From the NCBI GenBank assembly GCA_041629655.1, contig JBFKMV010000141.1, positions 1 to 13,975 on the forward strand: a stretch of 13,975 bases of DNA. The letters are read 5' to 3'. Below the pieces are notes generated by a model that had not been told where the DNA came from, searched no databases, and saw only the letters and a program-made list of their open reading frames with translations. Within the stretch, counting starts at the first letter, position 1; every line of letters begins with the position of its first letter. The DNA is from JBFKMV01 sp041629655. GTDB taxonomy: Bacteria; Acidobacteriota; Polarisedimenticolia; Polarisedimenticolales; Polarisedimenticolaceae. Shown here piece by piece: positions 1-7,931 of this stretch. The position numbers and the translations under genes are program-made.

Positions 1-1
1 G

Positions 2-1078
2 ACCACGATCGCCTGGAGCGACGACGGCGTGACGGGTCCGTTCCGGCTCTACCGCGGCTGGCGCAAGCCGGCCGACGCGTGGGACTACAACCAGACCTGC
101 GTCGGCGGCCCGATCGCGGGCACGAGCACCACCGACGCGCTGACGCCGCTGACCGGCGACCTGTTCTATTACCTGGTCACCCGCGAGGGGTGCGGCGAAT
201 CCGGCATGGGACTCGACGGGCAGGGCACGCCGCGACCCAACGACGATCCGTGCCCCAGCGTGGGCACGGACGCCGACGGCGACGGCGTCGAGGAGGCGAT
301 CGACAGCTGTCCCGGTCTCGCCAACCCCGGCCAGGAGAACGACGACGGCGACAGCTACGGCAACGCCTGCGACAACTGCCCCGACGTCACCAATCCGGAC
401 CAGCGGGACACCGACGGCGACGGTCTCGGCGACGCCTGCGACTTCGTCACCGTGGAGCTCGAGCCCAGCCGCGACACCTCGATCTTCTCCGAGTCGGCCG
501 ACCTGAGCAACGGCTCGGGCGTCCGGCTGTTCGTCGGTCTGACGCAGCTCGGCGACGCGCGGCGCGCCCTGGTGGCCTTCGACGTGGCCGGGACGGTCCC
601 GGCCGGCGCGCGGATCCAGAGCGCGACGCTACAGCTGGTCATGTCGCGGACGATCGCCGGTCCACAGGACGTGACGCTGCACGCCCTGTTCGCAGACTGG
701 GGCGAGGGCGGCTCCAACGCCAGCGGCCAGGAGGGCAAGGGCGCGCCCGCCGAGCAGGGCGACGCGACATGGCTGTACCGGGACTACAACGTGGCCGATC
801 CGGCCTCCTCGCCGGCCTGGACCACGCCCGGTGGCGACTTCAACCCCGCCGCCAGCGCGGTGAGGTCGGTCGACGACAACGGTCCGTACGTCTGGACCTC
901 GGCCACGATGGCCACGGAGGTGCAGGCCTGGCTCGACGCCCCAGGAACGAACCACGGCTGGATCGTGCTCGGCAGCGAGCCCCCCGGCGGGAACACCACG
1001 GCGAAGCGCTTCGACAGCCGCGACATCAACACCGCGGAGCTGCGACCCAGGCTGACGATCGTCTACGCGGAGCCGTAG
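2..1078 (+). CDS. Secreted thrombospondin-3 / DNRLRE domain protein, C-terminal part (5' partial)
   Basis: The frame is open to the left edge, so only the C-terminal 358 residues are present. Seen: the visible part opens with the end of a fibronectin-III-like module (FRLYRG, then YYLVTREGCGESG). Next comes a calcium-binding thrombospondin type-3 segment rich in Asp (DADGDGVEEAIDSCPG, then NDDGDSYGNACDNCPD and DTDGDGLGDACD). A roughly 200-residue beta-rich domain finishes the protein. That domain starts VELEPSRDTSIFSES, contains ALVAFDVAG, and ends AELRPRLTIVY, which is the pattern of DNRLRE/CBM96-like domains of secreted proteins. Known: TSP3 repeats bind calcium and act as rigid spacers; DNRLRE-like domains are surface or carbohydrate-associated. 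Inferred: an extracellular protein whose enzymatic or adhesive part lies to the left. A GTG at position 29 is in frame but is not a credible start because the domain is already under way. The specific function is unknown. Confidence 0.85.
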   Translation, partial: TTIAWSDDGVTGPFRLYRGWRKPADAWDYNQTCVGGPIAGTSTTDALTPLTGDLFYYLVTREGCGESGMGLDGQGTPRPNDDPCPSVGTDADGDGVEEAIDSCPGLANPGQENDDGDSYGNACDNCPDVTNPDQRDTDGDGLGDACDFVTVELEPSRDTSIFSESADLSNGSGVRLFVGLTQLGDARRALVAFDVAGTVPAGARIQSATLQLVMSRTIAGPQDVTLHALFADWGEGGSNASGQEGKGAPAEQGDATWLYRDYNVADPASSPAWTTPGGDFNPAASAVRSVDDNGPYVWTSATMATEVQAWLDAPGTNHGWIVLGSEPPGGNTTAKRFDSRDINTAELRPRLTIVYAEP

Positions 1079-1118
1079 CGCGGCCGCCGGTGTGCTGGTG
1101 CGGCCGCGGTGCGGGACG

Positions 1119-1145
1119 TACAATGCTCCCGGCACCGGCCCGGAG
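1119..1145 (+). promoter_or_regulatory. Putative -10 box and Shine-Dalgarno for the VWFA-related gene
   Basis: TACAAT at 1119-1124 resembles a sigma-A -10 element. GGAG at 1142-1145 lies 7 nt before the GTG at 1153. No convincing -35 is visible about 17 bp upstream. The pair favours the GTG over the ATG at 1123, which would sit inside the -10 box. Confidence 0.4.
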
Positions 1146-1152
1146 CAATCCC

Positions 1153-3261
1153 GTGACCTTCACCGACCGCAGGTTCCTCGTCCCGCTCCTGACCCTGTGC
1201 CTGACCGCGATCGCGACGCCGCCGCAAGCACGGCAGCTCGAAGAGTCCGTCGCCGTCGTCGCCACCGAGGTGCCGGTTCACGTGACGCTCGACGGCGCGC
1301 CGGTGCGCGGCCTGACCGCGGACAACTTCCGGATCTACGACAACGGCAAGCTGCAGCGGATCACGGGGTTCGAGGTGCGCGACCTGAGCGTCACGCTGCC
1401 CGGCGCGCCGCAGCGCGCCGCAGCGCCGGTCGGCGCGCCGCAGGCGGCGCGGCGGCACCTGCTGTTCCTGTTCGACCTCAACTTCTCGCAGGCCCGCGCG
1501 CTGGCACGGGCGCGGGAGGCGGTGCTGGAGACGCTGCGCGAGGGCCTGCACCCGACGGACCTGGTCGCGGTCGCGACTTGGTCCAACCGCGGCGCGCAGC
1601 TGATCCTGAACTTCACCTCCGACCACAAGCAGGTCGAGGCGGCGGTCGTCACGCTGAAGGACGACGGATCGCGCCGGCTGGCCGATCCGCTGGCGCTGAC
1701 CATCGTCGCACCCGACGCGATGACGCCGGAGCTGGGGTCGCTGTCCTCCGGCGGAGACACCGCCGAGGAGCAGCTCCGGATCATGCAGGTCACGGCCAAC
1801 CGCGCCGAGCGCAAGAGCCGCCAGCAGCTGGTGACCCGGATGACGCGCGACCTGACCGCCCTGGCGACGCTGCTGGACAGCGTCGAAGGGCGCAAGGACG
1901 TCGTGTACTTCTCGGAGGGGTTCGACAACTCGCTGATCTTCGCCACCGAGGATCGCGCCCAGATCCAACAGATGAACCAGGCCGGCGCGAGCGGGCAGAC
2001 CTGGGCCATCGACCAGGGCGAGCGCTTCGGCGACGTGTCGCAGCTCTCGGCGCTCGACGACATGCTGGAAGCGTTTCGCAAGGCCGGCTGCGTGATCCAC
2101 ACCATCGACCTGGGCACCGTCGGCGGGGGCACCGACGTGGAGGGCGGCCGGCGCTCCACCACGACCGGCGGCAATCACGCGCTGTCGATGATGGCGCGCG
2201 AGACGGGCGGCAGCTACACCCGCGACACCAACGAGCTGGACGGGGCGATGGAGGAGGTCGTGCGCACGACCAGCGTGACCTACGTGCTGGTGTTCCAGCC
2301 GCCGGGCATCGAGCGCGACGGCAAGTTCCACCGGCTGAAGGTCAAGCTGGAGGGCGCGCCGAAGGGCGCCGAGGTCAGCCACCGTCCCGGTTACTACGCG
2401 CCGAGGCCGTTCGGCGAGCGGACTCCCGACGAGCGGCAGCTCGAGATCGCCGGCCGCCTGCTGGCCGCGCGCGAGGGCGGCTCGATCCCGACCGAGGTGC
2501 TGGCCGTCCCGTTCTGGCAGGACGGCCCGCGCGCGCTGGTGCCGGTGGTGCTGGAGATCGACGGTCCGAAGCTGCTCGCCGGGAACCTCGACGACGGGCT
2601 GGCCGCGCAGATCTTCGTCTACGCCCTCGACGGCGCCGGCCGCATCCGCGACCTGTTCACGCAGACCGTCGGCATCGACCTCGCGCAGGCGCGCGAAAAG
2701 CTGCTCGAGCGCGGGCTGAAGTTCTACGGCACGCTGCGGCTCGCGCCCGGCTCGTACACCCTGCGCGTGCTGGTGCTGAACGGCGTCTCGGGGCAGTCGC
2801 ACCTGCGCATCGTCGAGCTCCAGGTACCCGCGCCCGAAGCGGACCGGGCGTCGCTGCTGCCGCCGTTCTTTCCCGACCCCTACGGCAAGTGGCTCCTGGT
2901 GCACCCCCGCCCGGGCGGCGACGGCGAGGCGCCGCCGTTCCCGTTCATGACCGGCGAGGCCCCGTTCCTCCCCGACGCGCGACCGAGCCTCGCCAGCGGC
3001 GACGAGCTGGAGCTGGTGCTGATCGGCCGCGACCTGGGTGACGAGCCCCTGGAGGCGGTGGGCAGCCTGCTCGACGCCAGCGGAGAGACGGTGCGCCGGA
3101 TCCGCTTTCCGGGCCTCGAGTCGATGCCCACGGGCCTGCCGGGGTACCGCGCCTTCGTGACGCGATTCCCTCCCGGGGAACTGGAACCCGGGCGGTACGA
3201 ATTGTTGCTCTCCGTCAGCGAGACGTCGACCGCCGTCGCGTCGTTCGAGATCGTCCGCTAG
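1153..3261 (+). CDS. VWFA-related Acidobacterial domain protein, secreted
   Basis: This is a 702-residue protein. The GTG start at 1153 is chosen because GGAG lies 7 nt upstream and the product then opens directly with a signal peptide (basic TDRR, hydrophobic core around residues 9-20, cut near PQARQ). Residues about 35-80 are the typical N-terminal beta region (VPVHVTLDGAPVRGLTADNF, then RIYDNGK). A von Willebrand A fold spans about 101-384. It has a MIDAS-like strand LLFLFDLNFS (Asp108, Asn110, Ser112), the central strand KDVVYFSEGFDNS and the closing strand VTYVLVFQPP. The conserved RPGYYAP (411-417) follows, then about 285 residues of beta-rich sequence. Known: this matches the VWFA-related Acidobacterial domain family (TIGR03436), which is expanded in Acidobacteria; its members are exported and of undefined role. 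Inferred: a periplasmic or surface metal-dependent protein-binding module. The next gene follows by 83 bp with its own -10 box, so an operon is not required. Confidence 0.9.
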   Translation: MTFTDRRFLVPLLTLCLTAIATPPQARQLEESVAVVATEVPVHVTLDGAPVRGLTADNFRIYDNGKLQRITGFEVRDLSVTLPGAPQRAAAPVGAPQAARRHLLFLFDLNFSQARALARAREAVLETLREGLHPTDLVAVATWSNRGAQLILNFTSDHKQVEAAVVTLKDDGSRRLADPLALTIVAPDAMTPELGSLSSGGDTAEEQLRIMQVTANRAERKSRQQLVTRMTRDLTALATLLDSVEGRKDVVYFSEGFDNSLIFATEDRAQIQQMNQAGASGQTWAIDQGERFGDVSQLSALDDMLEAFRKAGCVIHTIDLGTVGGGTDVEGGRRSTTTGGNHALSMMARETGGSYTRDTNELDGAMEEVVRTTSVTYVLVFQPPGIERDGKFHRLKVKLEGAPKGAEVSHRPGYYAPRPFGERTPDERQLEIAGRLLAAREGGSIPTEVLAVPFWQDGPRALVPVVLEIDGPKLLAGNLDDGLAAQIFVYALDGAGRIRDLFTQTVGIDLAQAREKLLERGLKFYGTLRLAPGSYTLRVLVLNGVSGQSHLRIVELQVPAPEADRASLLPPFFPDPYGKWLLVHPRPGGDGEAPPFPFMTGEAPFLPDARPSLASGDELELVLIGRDLGDEPLEAVGSLLDASGETVRRIRFPGLESMPTGLPGYRAFVTRFPPGELEPGRYELLLSVSETSTAVASFEIVR

Positions 3262-3289
3262 ACGGGAAGACCGTCGCCGGGGAATGCAA

Positions 3290-3340
3290 TACAATCCGGG
3301 ACCTGGCCGATCGCTTCACTCACAGCCGCCAACGGAGAGG
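3290..3340 (+). promoter_or_regulatory. Putative -10 box and Shine-Dalgarno for 3345-3851
   Basis: TACAAT at 3290-3295 resembles a -10 element, and GGAGAGG at 3334-3340 is a good ribosome binding site just before the ATG at 3345. No clear -35 is seen. Confidence 0.35.
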
Positions 3341-3344
3341 CCTG

Positions 3345-3851
3345 ATGTACTCGATTCCACGCACGACCGCAGCCGTGACCATGATCGCTCTGGTGCTCCA
3401 CTGTTCTCTGCCGGCCTTGGCGGCGACCGGGGCCACGATCGAAGGGACCGTCCAGGTCCCCAGCGATCCATCGAGAGTCAGCGAGGTCGCTTCGGTTCGG
3501 ATCCGGCCCGTTTCCGGCGGGGCTGCGGCGACGGTTGCCGTCGATTCGTCCACGGGAGCTTTCCGGGGTCCGGGGTTGACCGAAGGCGAGTACGAGCTCG
3601 TCGCGATCGGCACCGACGGTGAACCTCTGTCTCCCGAACCGAAGAGACTGCTGCTCCGTAACGGCTTGAACCGGGTTGCCTTGTCCATGCAGCCGCCGGG
3701 ATCCTCGGATCCTCAAGGTGCGAAGAAGCCCCGCAAGAAGGCCCGCCTCAAGAACTGGCACCTCACCTTGATCTACGTCGGTGTCGTGGCCGTGATCATC
3801 CTGGCCCTGGAAGATGACGACGAGGATCGGGCTTCACCGGTCGAGCCGTGA
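3345..3851 (+). CDS. Exported carboxypeptidase-regulatory-like domain protein with C-terminal hydrophobic anchor
   Basis: This is a 168-residue protein with start ATG 3345 behind GGAGAGG. Residues 1-27 form a signal peptide (hydrophobic TMIALVLHCSLPALAA). Residues about 29-115 look like a small beta-sandwich of the carboxypeptidase regulatory-like type (ATIEGTVQVPSD, VRIRPVSGG, SSTGAFRGPGLTEGEYELVA). A very basic stretch (KKPRKKARLK, about 127-136) then leads into a hydrophobic segment at about 138-155 (LTLIYVGVVAVIILAL). It ends with the acidic tail EDDDEDRASPVEP. Known: such regulatory-like domains are transthyretin-like modules common in exported proteins. Inferred: it is anchored in the inner membrane by the C-terminal segment. 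The order basic-hydrophobic-acidic is the reverse of what the positive-inside rule predicts after a cleaved signal peptide, so the real topology or a sorting step is uncertain. No specific function can be named. Confidence 0.8.
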   Translation: MYSIPRTTAAVTMIALVLHCSLPALAATGATIEGTVQVPSDPSRVSEVASVRIRPVSGGAAATVAVDSSTGAFRGPGLTEGEYELVAIGTDGEPLSPEPKRLLLRNGLNRVALSMQPPGSSDPQGAKKPRKKARLKNWHLTLIYVGVVAVIILALEDDDEDRASPVEP

Positions 3852-4015
3852 GATAGCCCCTGACGCTGTCGCCGCCCACGCCGCGCGTGCCGCCGTTTCG
3901 ACCCTTTCTCGATTCCCGACCGCTCCGGTCCATTGCGTGCGCGGTTCGCGTGTAAGCCACGGCGCGCCGCGTCGTATCGGAAAATGAAGCGCTGTCTGCG
4001 GAAAGGAGTCGTCCG

Positions 4016-4915
4016 ATGGCTACGAAAGTGCCGGGTTGGCTGAAGTTCGTCGCTGTCGCGGGCGGAGTCGTGCTGCTGCTCGGCGTCGGGTCCGCCGCAG
4101 GAGGCTTCTTTTTCCTCCGTTCCTCCCTGCGCCAGTTCGAGGCCGCTGATTGCTCGCTCGACGCCCTCGCCGAACGGTACGGCGAGATCCCGAGCTACCG
4201 ACCGGAGCCGGACGGGACCATCGGCGCCGACCGGCTCGACGCTTTCTTGGCGGCGCGAGATCGGCTTCGTCCGCGCCGGGAGCGGGTCGAGAATGCCTTG
4301 ACGCTGCTCTCCGGCGGCGATGCGATCCGGCGAGCCGGCCCGTTGCCGAAGGTCCGCGGCACCTTCGGGTTGTTGCGCAACCTGGGGCCGTTCCACCGCG
4401 AGCGCAACGAGGCGTTGATGGACGCGGGCGTCGGGCTCGGCGAGTACTACTACCTGTACACGCTGGCCTACTACTCCTGGCTCGGCAAGTCTCCCGCAGA
4501 CGGCCCGCCGTTCAAGATCGTCGGCGAGAAGGGCTACCTGCTCGAGACGATCGAGGATCTGGAGGAACCCGCGGTGCGGACGTATCGCACGGAGCAAGCC
4601 CGGATGAGCCTCAACCGGCTTCTGCTCCCCGTGTTCCGCAGCCAGCTGGGGGCGGTTTCGTCCCTGCCTCCGGGCGAAGCCGTCGAGAACTGGGAGGCGA
4701 CGCTCGCGGCGGAGATTGCCGCCCTGGAGGCGGACACGCGGCGTCTCCCGTGGCAAGACGGCCTTCCGGTCGCCGTCGAACGGTCGCTGCGTCCGTATCG
4801 CGAGCGCCTGAGCGAAAGCTACAGCACCATGTGCAACGCGATCGAGGTCGGTCTCGCCCGGCGGGAACCCGCTGTCAGCGCGGACGAGACGGGACCCGAT
4901 ACGCCGGACGCGTAG
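4016..4915 (+). CDS. Membrane-anchored protein of unknown function
   Basis: This is a 299-residue protein. The start is well supported: AAAGGAG at 4002-4008 lies 7 nt before the ATG. Residues about 10-34 are one strongly hydrophobic segment (FVAVAGGVVLLLGVGSAAGG) without an obvious cleavage site, so a signal anchor is likely. The rest should be extracytoplasmic and mainly helical. It is rich in Arg and Glu, with a tyrosine-rich helix at 144-153 (YYYLYTLAYY) and an amphipathic stretch at about 175-240. The tail (about 284-299) is acidic and disordered-looking. A single Cys46 and Cys273 are present. I recognise no family and no catalytic motif. The 164-bp gap upstream and the convergent neighbour downstream (44 bp to the stop of the carboxypeptidase) make it a single-gene unit. 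Confidence 0.85.
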   Translation: MATKVPGWLKFVAVAGGVVLLLGVGSAAGGFFFLRSSLRQFEAADCSLDALAERYGEIPSYRPEPDGTIGADRLDAFLAARDRLRPRRERVENALTLLSGGDAIRRAGPLPKVRGTFGLLRNLGPFHRERNEALMDAGVGLGEYYYLYTLAYYSWLGKSPADGPPFKIVGEKGYLLETIEDLEEPAVRTYRTEQARMSLNRLLLPVFRSQLGAVSSLPPGEAVENWEATLAAEIAALEADTRRLPWQDGLPVAVERSLRPYRERLSESYSTMCNAIEVGLARREPAVSADETGPDTPDA

Positions 4916-4959
4916 CGGTCCGGGACTCGTCGTCCTGCGCGGAGCGCAACAAGTCGGCC

Positions 4960-7377
4960 CTAGAAGTGCCCGAGCGGCCCCTCGCCCCCGCGGCCGACGC
5001 CGGTGACCAGCCAGAACGTGAGCGGTTCCGACGACGTGTCCAGGAACGCGGTGTCGGTGTCGTCCGGATCCTCGGCGGTCACGTCCACGAACGCCGCGGC
5101 CGACGAGGGATCGGTCGAGCGGTAGACGCGGTACGAGTCGAGGTCGGGATAGACCCACCAGGTCAGGCGCACACCGCCCGGCTCGACCTGCAGGTCGCGG
5201 AAGCGCATCTCGGGCGGGGCGGCTTCGAAGGGACGGCCGCAGACCTCGAGCGACCAGTCGTCGAGCGAGCCGGTGTTGGCCGGGACGCCGTCGTTGACGC
5301 GTAGCTCCCAGGTTCCCAGCGACGATTCGCCGGACAGCCGTGTCAGCGGCTCGAACGGAGTGAAGTCGGTCGGATAGCTGCCCAGGATGTGGTCGGCGGA
5401 GCCGCCGCTGCGGTCGTGGAGCGTCACGGCGGTGCCGGCGGGGGAGACGATCTCGAGCCGCAGGTCGCCGCGGTAGGTGTGGGCCACGTCGACCCACACG
5501 GTGACGCCGGCGATCTCGCGCTCGTCGAGGAACTCGACGCTGCTGCTGGTGGTCTGGCGGTCGAGGATGCTCTGCGGCACGTCGCCCGGCACGACGGTCG
5601 TACAGTCGGGCGAGTCGACCGGCACGAAGAACGGCTCGCTGAGCCCGGCGCCCTCGCCGGAGGCCCAGTCGACGGCGAAGCCGAGCTTGTGACCGGCGGG
5701 GGCGGAGGGCGAGACGTTGACGCCGTGGTGGGGCGCCGCGGACTCGCCCGACTCGCCGGGCGCGAGATCGGGGTAGCCGGCCCCGGCCCGCTGCACCTCG
5801 GCGTGCCAGCCGGTCGGCACCAGGTTGCCCGCGACCTGCGTCGCCGAGACCCCGAGGTTGCGCAGCGTCACCGCAAGATCCGCGGTCTGCCCGGGCATCA
5901 GGAATCCGTCGCAGTCGACTCCGCTGTCGGCGCAGCCGGAAACGGGCAGCAGTTCCGCGTCGAGCGGCGTGAGCGCCACGTCGTGGCGCACCGCGGCGCC
6001 GGCGGTCACCACGACGCCCGGCAGCAGCACCGACGAGTACCCGGTGGCCGAGACCTCGAGCGTGTAGGTCCCGGGCAGCAGCACGCGGTGGTAGTCGCCG
6101 AGCGCCGGGTCGGTGTAGGTCGGAAACCCGTTGCCGTCCACCGTGACCGTCGCCGCCAGCGCCGCGCCCGTCGTGGCGTCGGTGACGATGCCGCGCACGC
6201 CCTCGTGGACGCGCTCGAGGTAGGCCAGCATCGATTCGCGGTTGTCGTCCCAGTGGCCGGAGAGCGTGTTGGAGGCGGGCCACTTGGTGTTGCTGACCTC
6301 CAGCGTCAGCTCGTGCCCGCCGTGCCAGACGTAGCTCCAGTCCTGCATCCCGCCGTTGATCGCGTACCAGTCGGCGCCGTTACAGACCCCGTTGTTGAAC
6401 GATGAGTGGCCGTTGCTGACCGACATCGGCGGGTTGTTGTCGGCGTAAGTGCGGGCGACCGAGACGAACACGTCGTCGTCGGGCGAGGGGCTGTAGACCG
6501 AGCTACCCGAGGTGTTGCTGTCGAAGGGGTAGTTCGCGACCAGCGCGCCGCCGTGGTAGTTGGCCGAAAGGCTGATGTTGCGGCCGGCACGCCAGTTCAT
6601 CACGGCCTGCGTCTCCGGCTCGCGGCCGGCGGGCGTGTTGACCGGGTCGTCGAACTGGTCGGGGAAGTCGCGGTTGAGGTCGACCCAGTTGGCGTTGTAG
6701 CGCCGGCCCAGCGCGGTGCCGTCCGGGTTCATCGAGGGCATGATCCAGATCTCGGTCCCGTCGACGAGGTCGGTCACGCGGGCGTCGGTGCCGTAGTTGT
6801 CGGTCAGGTAGTCGATCAGGTTGAAGCACAGCTCTTTGCCCACCACCTCGTCGCCGTGCATCGAGGAGATGTAGCCGGCCTCGGGCTCGTCCTCGTCCGC
6901 GTCGGGGTTGTCGGTGATCTCGACCATCCACAGCTCGCGCCCCTGGGGCGTCAGGCCGAGGCTGGTCAGGCGCACGATTTCGGGATGCTCGGCCGCGATC
7001 TGCTGGAGGTCGGCGGTCAGCGTCTCGTAGGTGTGGTAGTCCATCGGCGGCGCGTCGGTCGAGGGCGCCGCGGGCCGCGACTCGAGCGGCAACGGAGCGA
7101 CCTGGAAGCCCAGGGCGCGCAGCTTACCCAGCTCCTCCTGGACCAGGTAGGCGCGGGCCCAGCCGTCGTAGACCGCGTCGATGTCGATGTCGAGCCGGTG
7201 CAGCAGCTCCAGGTCGTCAAGCTCGTCCGCCAGCACGACCCGGACCGGGAAAACCGGCCCCGGCTCGCCCCGCCCGGCCGCCCGCGCGCCCGGCGCCAGG
7301 GTGGCGGCCAGCAGCAGCAGCCCGATCGCCGACGCAACCGCGCGAGAAGCGCGCGCAACAGGCCCCGTTCGTCGCAT
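4960..7377 (-). CDS. Secreted M14B-type zinc carboxypeptidase with regulatory-like, P-domain and FN3-like modules
   Basis: This is an 805-residue protein. The ATG at 7377 is chosen because it is preceded by GGGGGGAAG and a two-box promoter and opens a signal peptide (VASAIGLLLLAATLAPGARA). A prodomain-like region spans about 40-110. The M14 domain is about 112-392. Visible zinc ligands are HGDE (His174, Glu177) and His275 in NYHGG; the arginine motif DLNRDFPDQF (234-243) and the catalytic Glu360 in TLEVSNTKWP are also present. These last two are hallmarks of subfamily M14B (carboxypeptidase D/N/E-like). Next come a carboxypeptidase regulatory-like domain (about 393-470), a CARDB-like beta region with Cys pairs (about 475-590), a proprotein-convertase P domain (about 592-714, with VWVDVAHTYRGDLRLEIVSP and SLDDWSLEVCG) and a C-terminal FN3-like module. 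Role: exo-cleavage of C-terminal residues from peptides outside the cell. All catalytic residues look intact. Promiscuous peptide scavenging and processing of surface proteins are both possible. Confidence 0.92.
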   Translation of the reverse strand: MRRTGPVARASRAVASAIGLLLLAATLAPGARAAGRGEPGPVFPVRVVLADELDDLELLHRLDIDIDAVYDGWARAYLVQEELGKLRALGFQVAPLPLESRPAAPSTDAPPMDYHTYETLTADLQQIAAEHPEIVRLTSLGLTPQGRELWMVEITDNPDADEDEPEAGYISSMHGDEVVGKELCFNLIDYLTDNYGTDARVTDLVDGTEIWIMPSMNPDGTALGRRYNANWVDLNRDFPDQFDDPVNTPAGREPETQAVMNWRAGRNISLSANYHGGALVANYPFDSNTSGSSVYSPSPDDDVFVSVARTYADNNPPMSVSNGHSSFNNGVCNGADWYAINGGMQDWSYVWHGGHELTLEVSNTKWPASNTLSGHWDDNRESMLAYLERVHEGVRGIVTDATTGAALAATVTVDGNGFPTYTDPALGDYHRVLLPGTYTLEVSATGYSSVLLPGVVVTAGAAVRHDVALTPLDAELLPVSGCADSGVDCDGFLMPGQTADLAVTLRNLGVSATQVAGNLVPTGWHAEVQRAGAGYPDLAPGESGESAAPHHGVNVSPSAPAGHKLGFAVDWASGEGAGLSEPFFVPVDSPDCTTVVPGDVPQSILDRQTTSSSVEFLDEREIAGVTVWVDVAHTYRGDLRLEIVSPAGTAVTLHDRSGGSADHILGSYPTDFTPFEPLTRLSGESSLGTWELRVNDGVPANTGSLDDWSLEVCGRPFEAAPPEMRFRDLQVEPGGVRLTWWVYPDLDSYRVYRSTDPSSAAAFVDVTAEDPDDTDTAFLDTSSEPLTFWLVTGVGRGGEGPLGHF

Positions 7378-7383
7378 GCGTGA

Positions 7384-7392
7384 CTTCCCCCC
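7384..7392 (-). promoter_or_regulatory. Shine-Dalgarno deciding the carboxypeptidase start
   Basis: Read on the minus strand, GGGGGGAAG lies 6 nt before the ATG at 7377. In-frame codons farther upstream (to 7536) have no such site and would place the promoter inside the gene. Confidence 0.55.
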
Positions 7393-7408
7393 GGAAGAAT
7401 ATGCGCAC

Positions 7409-7437
7409 GTTCTACGCGCAACTTCCGGAACCGTCAA
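7409..7437 (-). promoter_or_regulatory. Sigma-70-type promoter of the carboxypeptidase gene
   Basis: On the minus strand, TTGACG (-35, 7437-7432) and TAGAAC (-10, 7414-7409) are separated by exactly 17 bp. Transcription would begin near 7402, giving a leader of about 25 nt with the Shine-Dalgarno inside it. No operator-like repeat is seen around it. Confidence 0.6.
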
Positions 7438-7552
7438 GGCCGCCGCGATCACGGCGCGATTGGCGACCTTGCCGACCCCTTTAGCGGTGTCGTTTTTCGA
7501 TGGTCTGCGCGGCGCCGCCGTGCTAGGAGCTTGCACAAGGGGAGGAGGCCCG

Positions 7553-7912
7553 ATGCGGATTCACGTCCACAAGAAAGGCCCGGTCGCCATCCTGCACGTC
7601 TCCGGCAAGATGACCATCGGGGATTCGATCTTCAACGAGACGTTCGGCGAGCTGCTGGACGGCGGCGAGCGCCTGTTCGTGGTCAACATGCTGGCGTGCC
7701 CCTACACGGACTCGGCCGGGCTGGGCGACCTGATCGCCAACTGGAAGCGCGTCCGCGAGCGCCGGGGCTCGATGAAGCTGGTCGCGAGCGGCAAGGTCCA
7801 CGAACTGCTCAGCATGACGCAACTGACGCGCGTCTTCGAGATCTTCGACGACGAGGAGGAGTCTCTCGCCAGCTTCATCGGCGAGGTCGTCCCCGCCGGC
7901 GCCGCACGCTAG
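7553..7912 (+). CDS. Single-domain STAS protein (anti-sigma-factor antagonist type)
   Basis: This is a 119-residue protein with start ATG 7553 behind the strong GGGGAGGAGG at about 7539-7548. The whole protein is one STAS domain: first strand VAILHVSGKMTI, then FVVNMLACPYTDSAGLGDLI, then the strand SMKLVASG and the helix VHELLSMTQLTRVFEIF. The DSAGLG motif places Ser54 where SpoIIAA and RsbV are phosphorylated. Known: such proteins switch partners between an anti-sigma kinase and free forms, or report to other signalling complexes. Odd: no kinase (RsbW/SpoIIAB-like), PP2C phosphatase or sigma factor gene is next to it, so the partners must be encoded elsewhere. It is divergent from the carboxypeptidase (175 bp between starts) and convergent with the TonB-like gene (19 bp between stops). 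No transmembrane segment; cytoplasmic. Confidence 0.9.
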   Translation: MRIHVHKKGPVAILHVSGKMTIGDSIFNETFGELLDGGERLFVVNMLACPYTDSAGLGDLIANWKRVRERRGSMKLVASGKVHELLSMTQLTRVFEIFDDEEESLASFIGEVVPAGAAR

Positions 7913-7931
7913 CCGCAGACCGGAGCCACCG

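Noticed and set aside
79..1152. Extending the VWFA-related protein upstream to 79 or to ATG 1123
   Set aside because: The upstream part is out of frame with the real TSP3/DNRLRE gene and is Arg-rich noise. ATG 1123 lies inside the -10 box, while GTG 1153 has a Shine-Dalgarno and starts the signal peptide.
1063..3294. Long minus-strand open frame opposite the VWFA-related gene
   Set aside because: Arg/Gln/Ala/Val-rich, low-complexity translation with no domain. It is a high-GC shadow of the plus-strand gene, which has clear motifs and a signal peptide.
4916..4959. Terminator between the two convergent genes 4016 and carboxypeptidase
   Set aside because: I looked for a hairpin with a T run in these 44 bases and found none.
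3773..6283. 836-residue minus-strand open frame
   Set aside because: It is out of frame with the carboxypeptidase and runs through the antisense of the 4016 gene. The translation is Arg-rich without motifs.
5389..7383. Plus-strand open frames inside the carboxypeptidase gene
   Set aside because: Val/Gly/Arg-rich antisense shadows with no ribosome site or domain.
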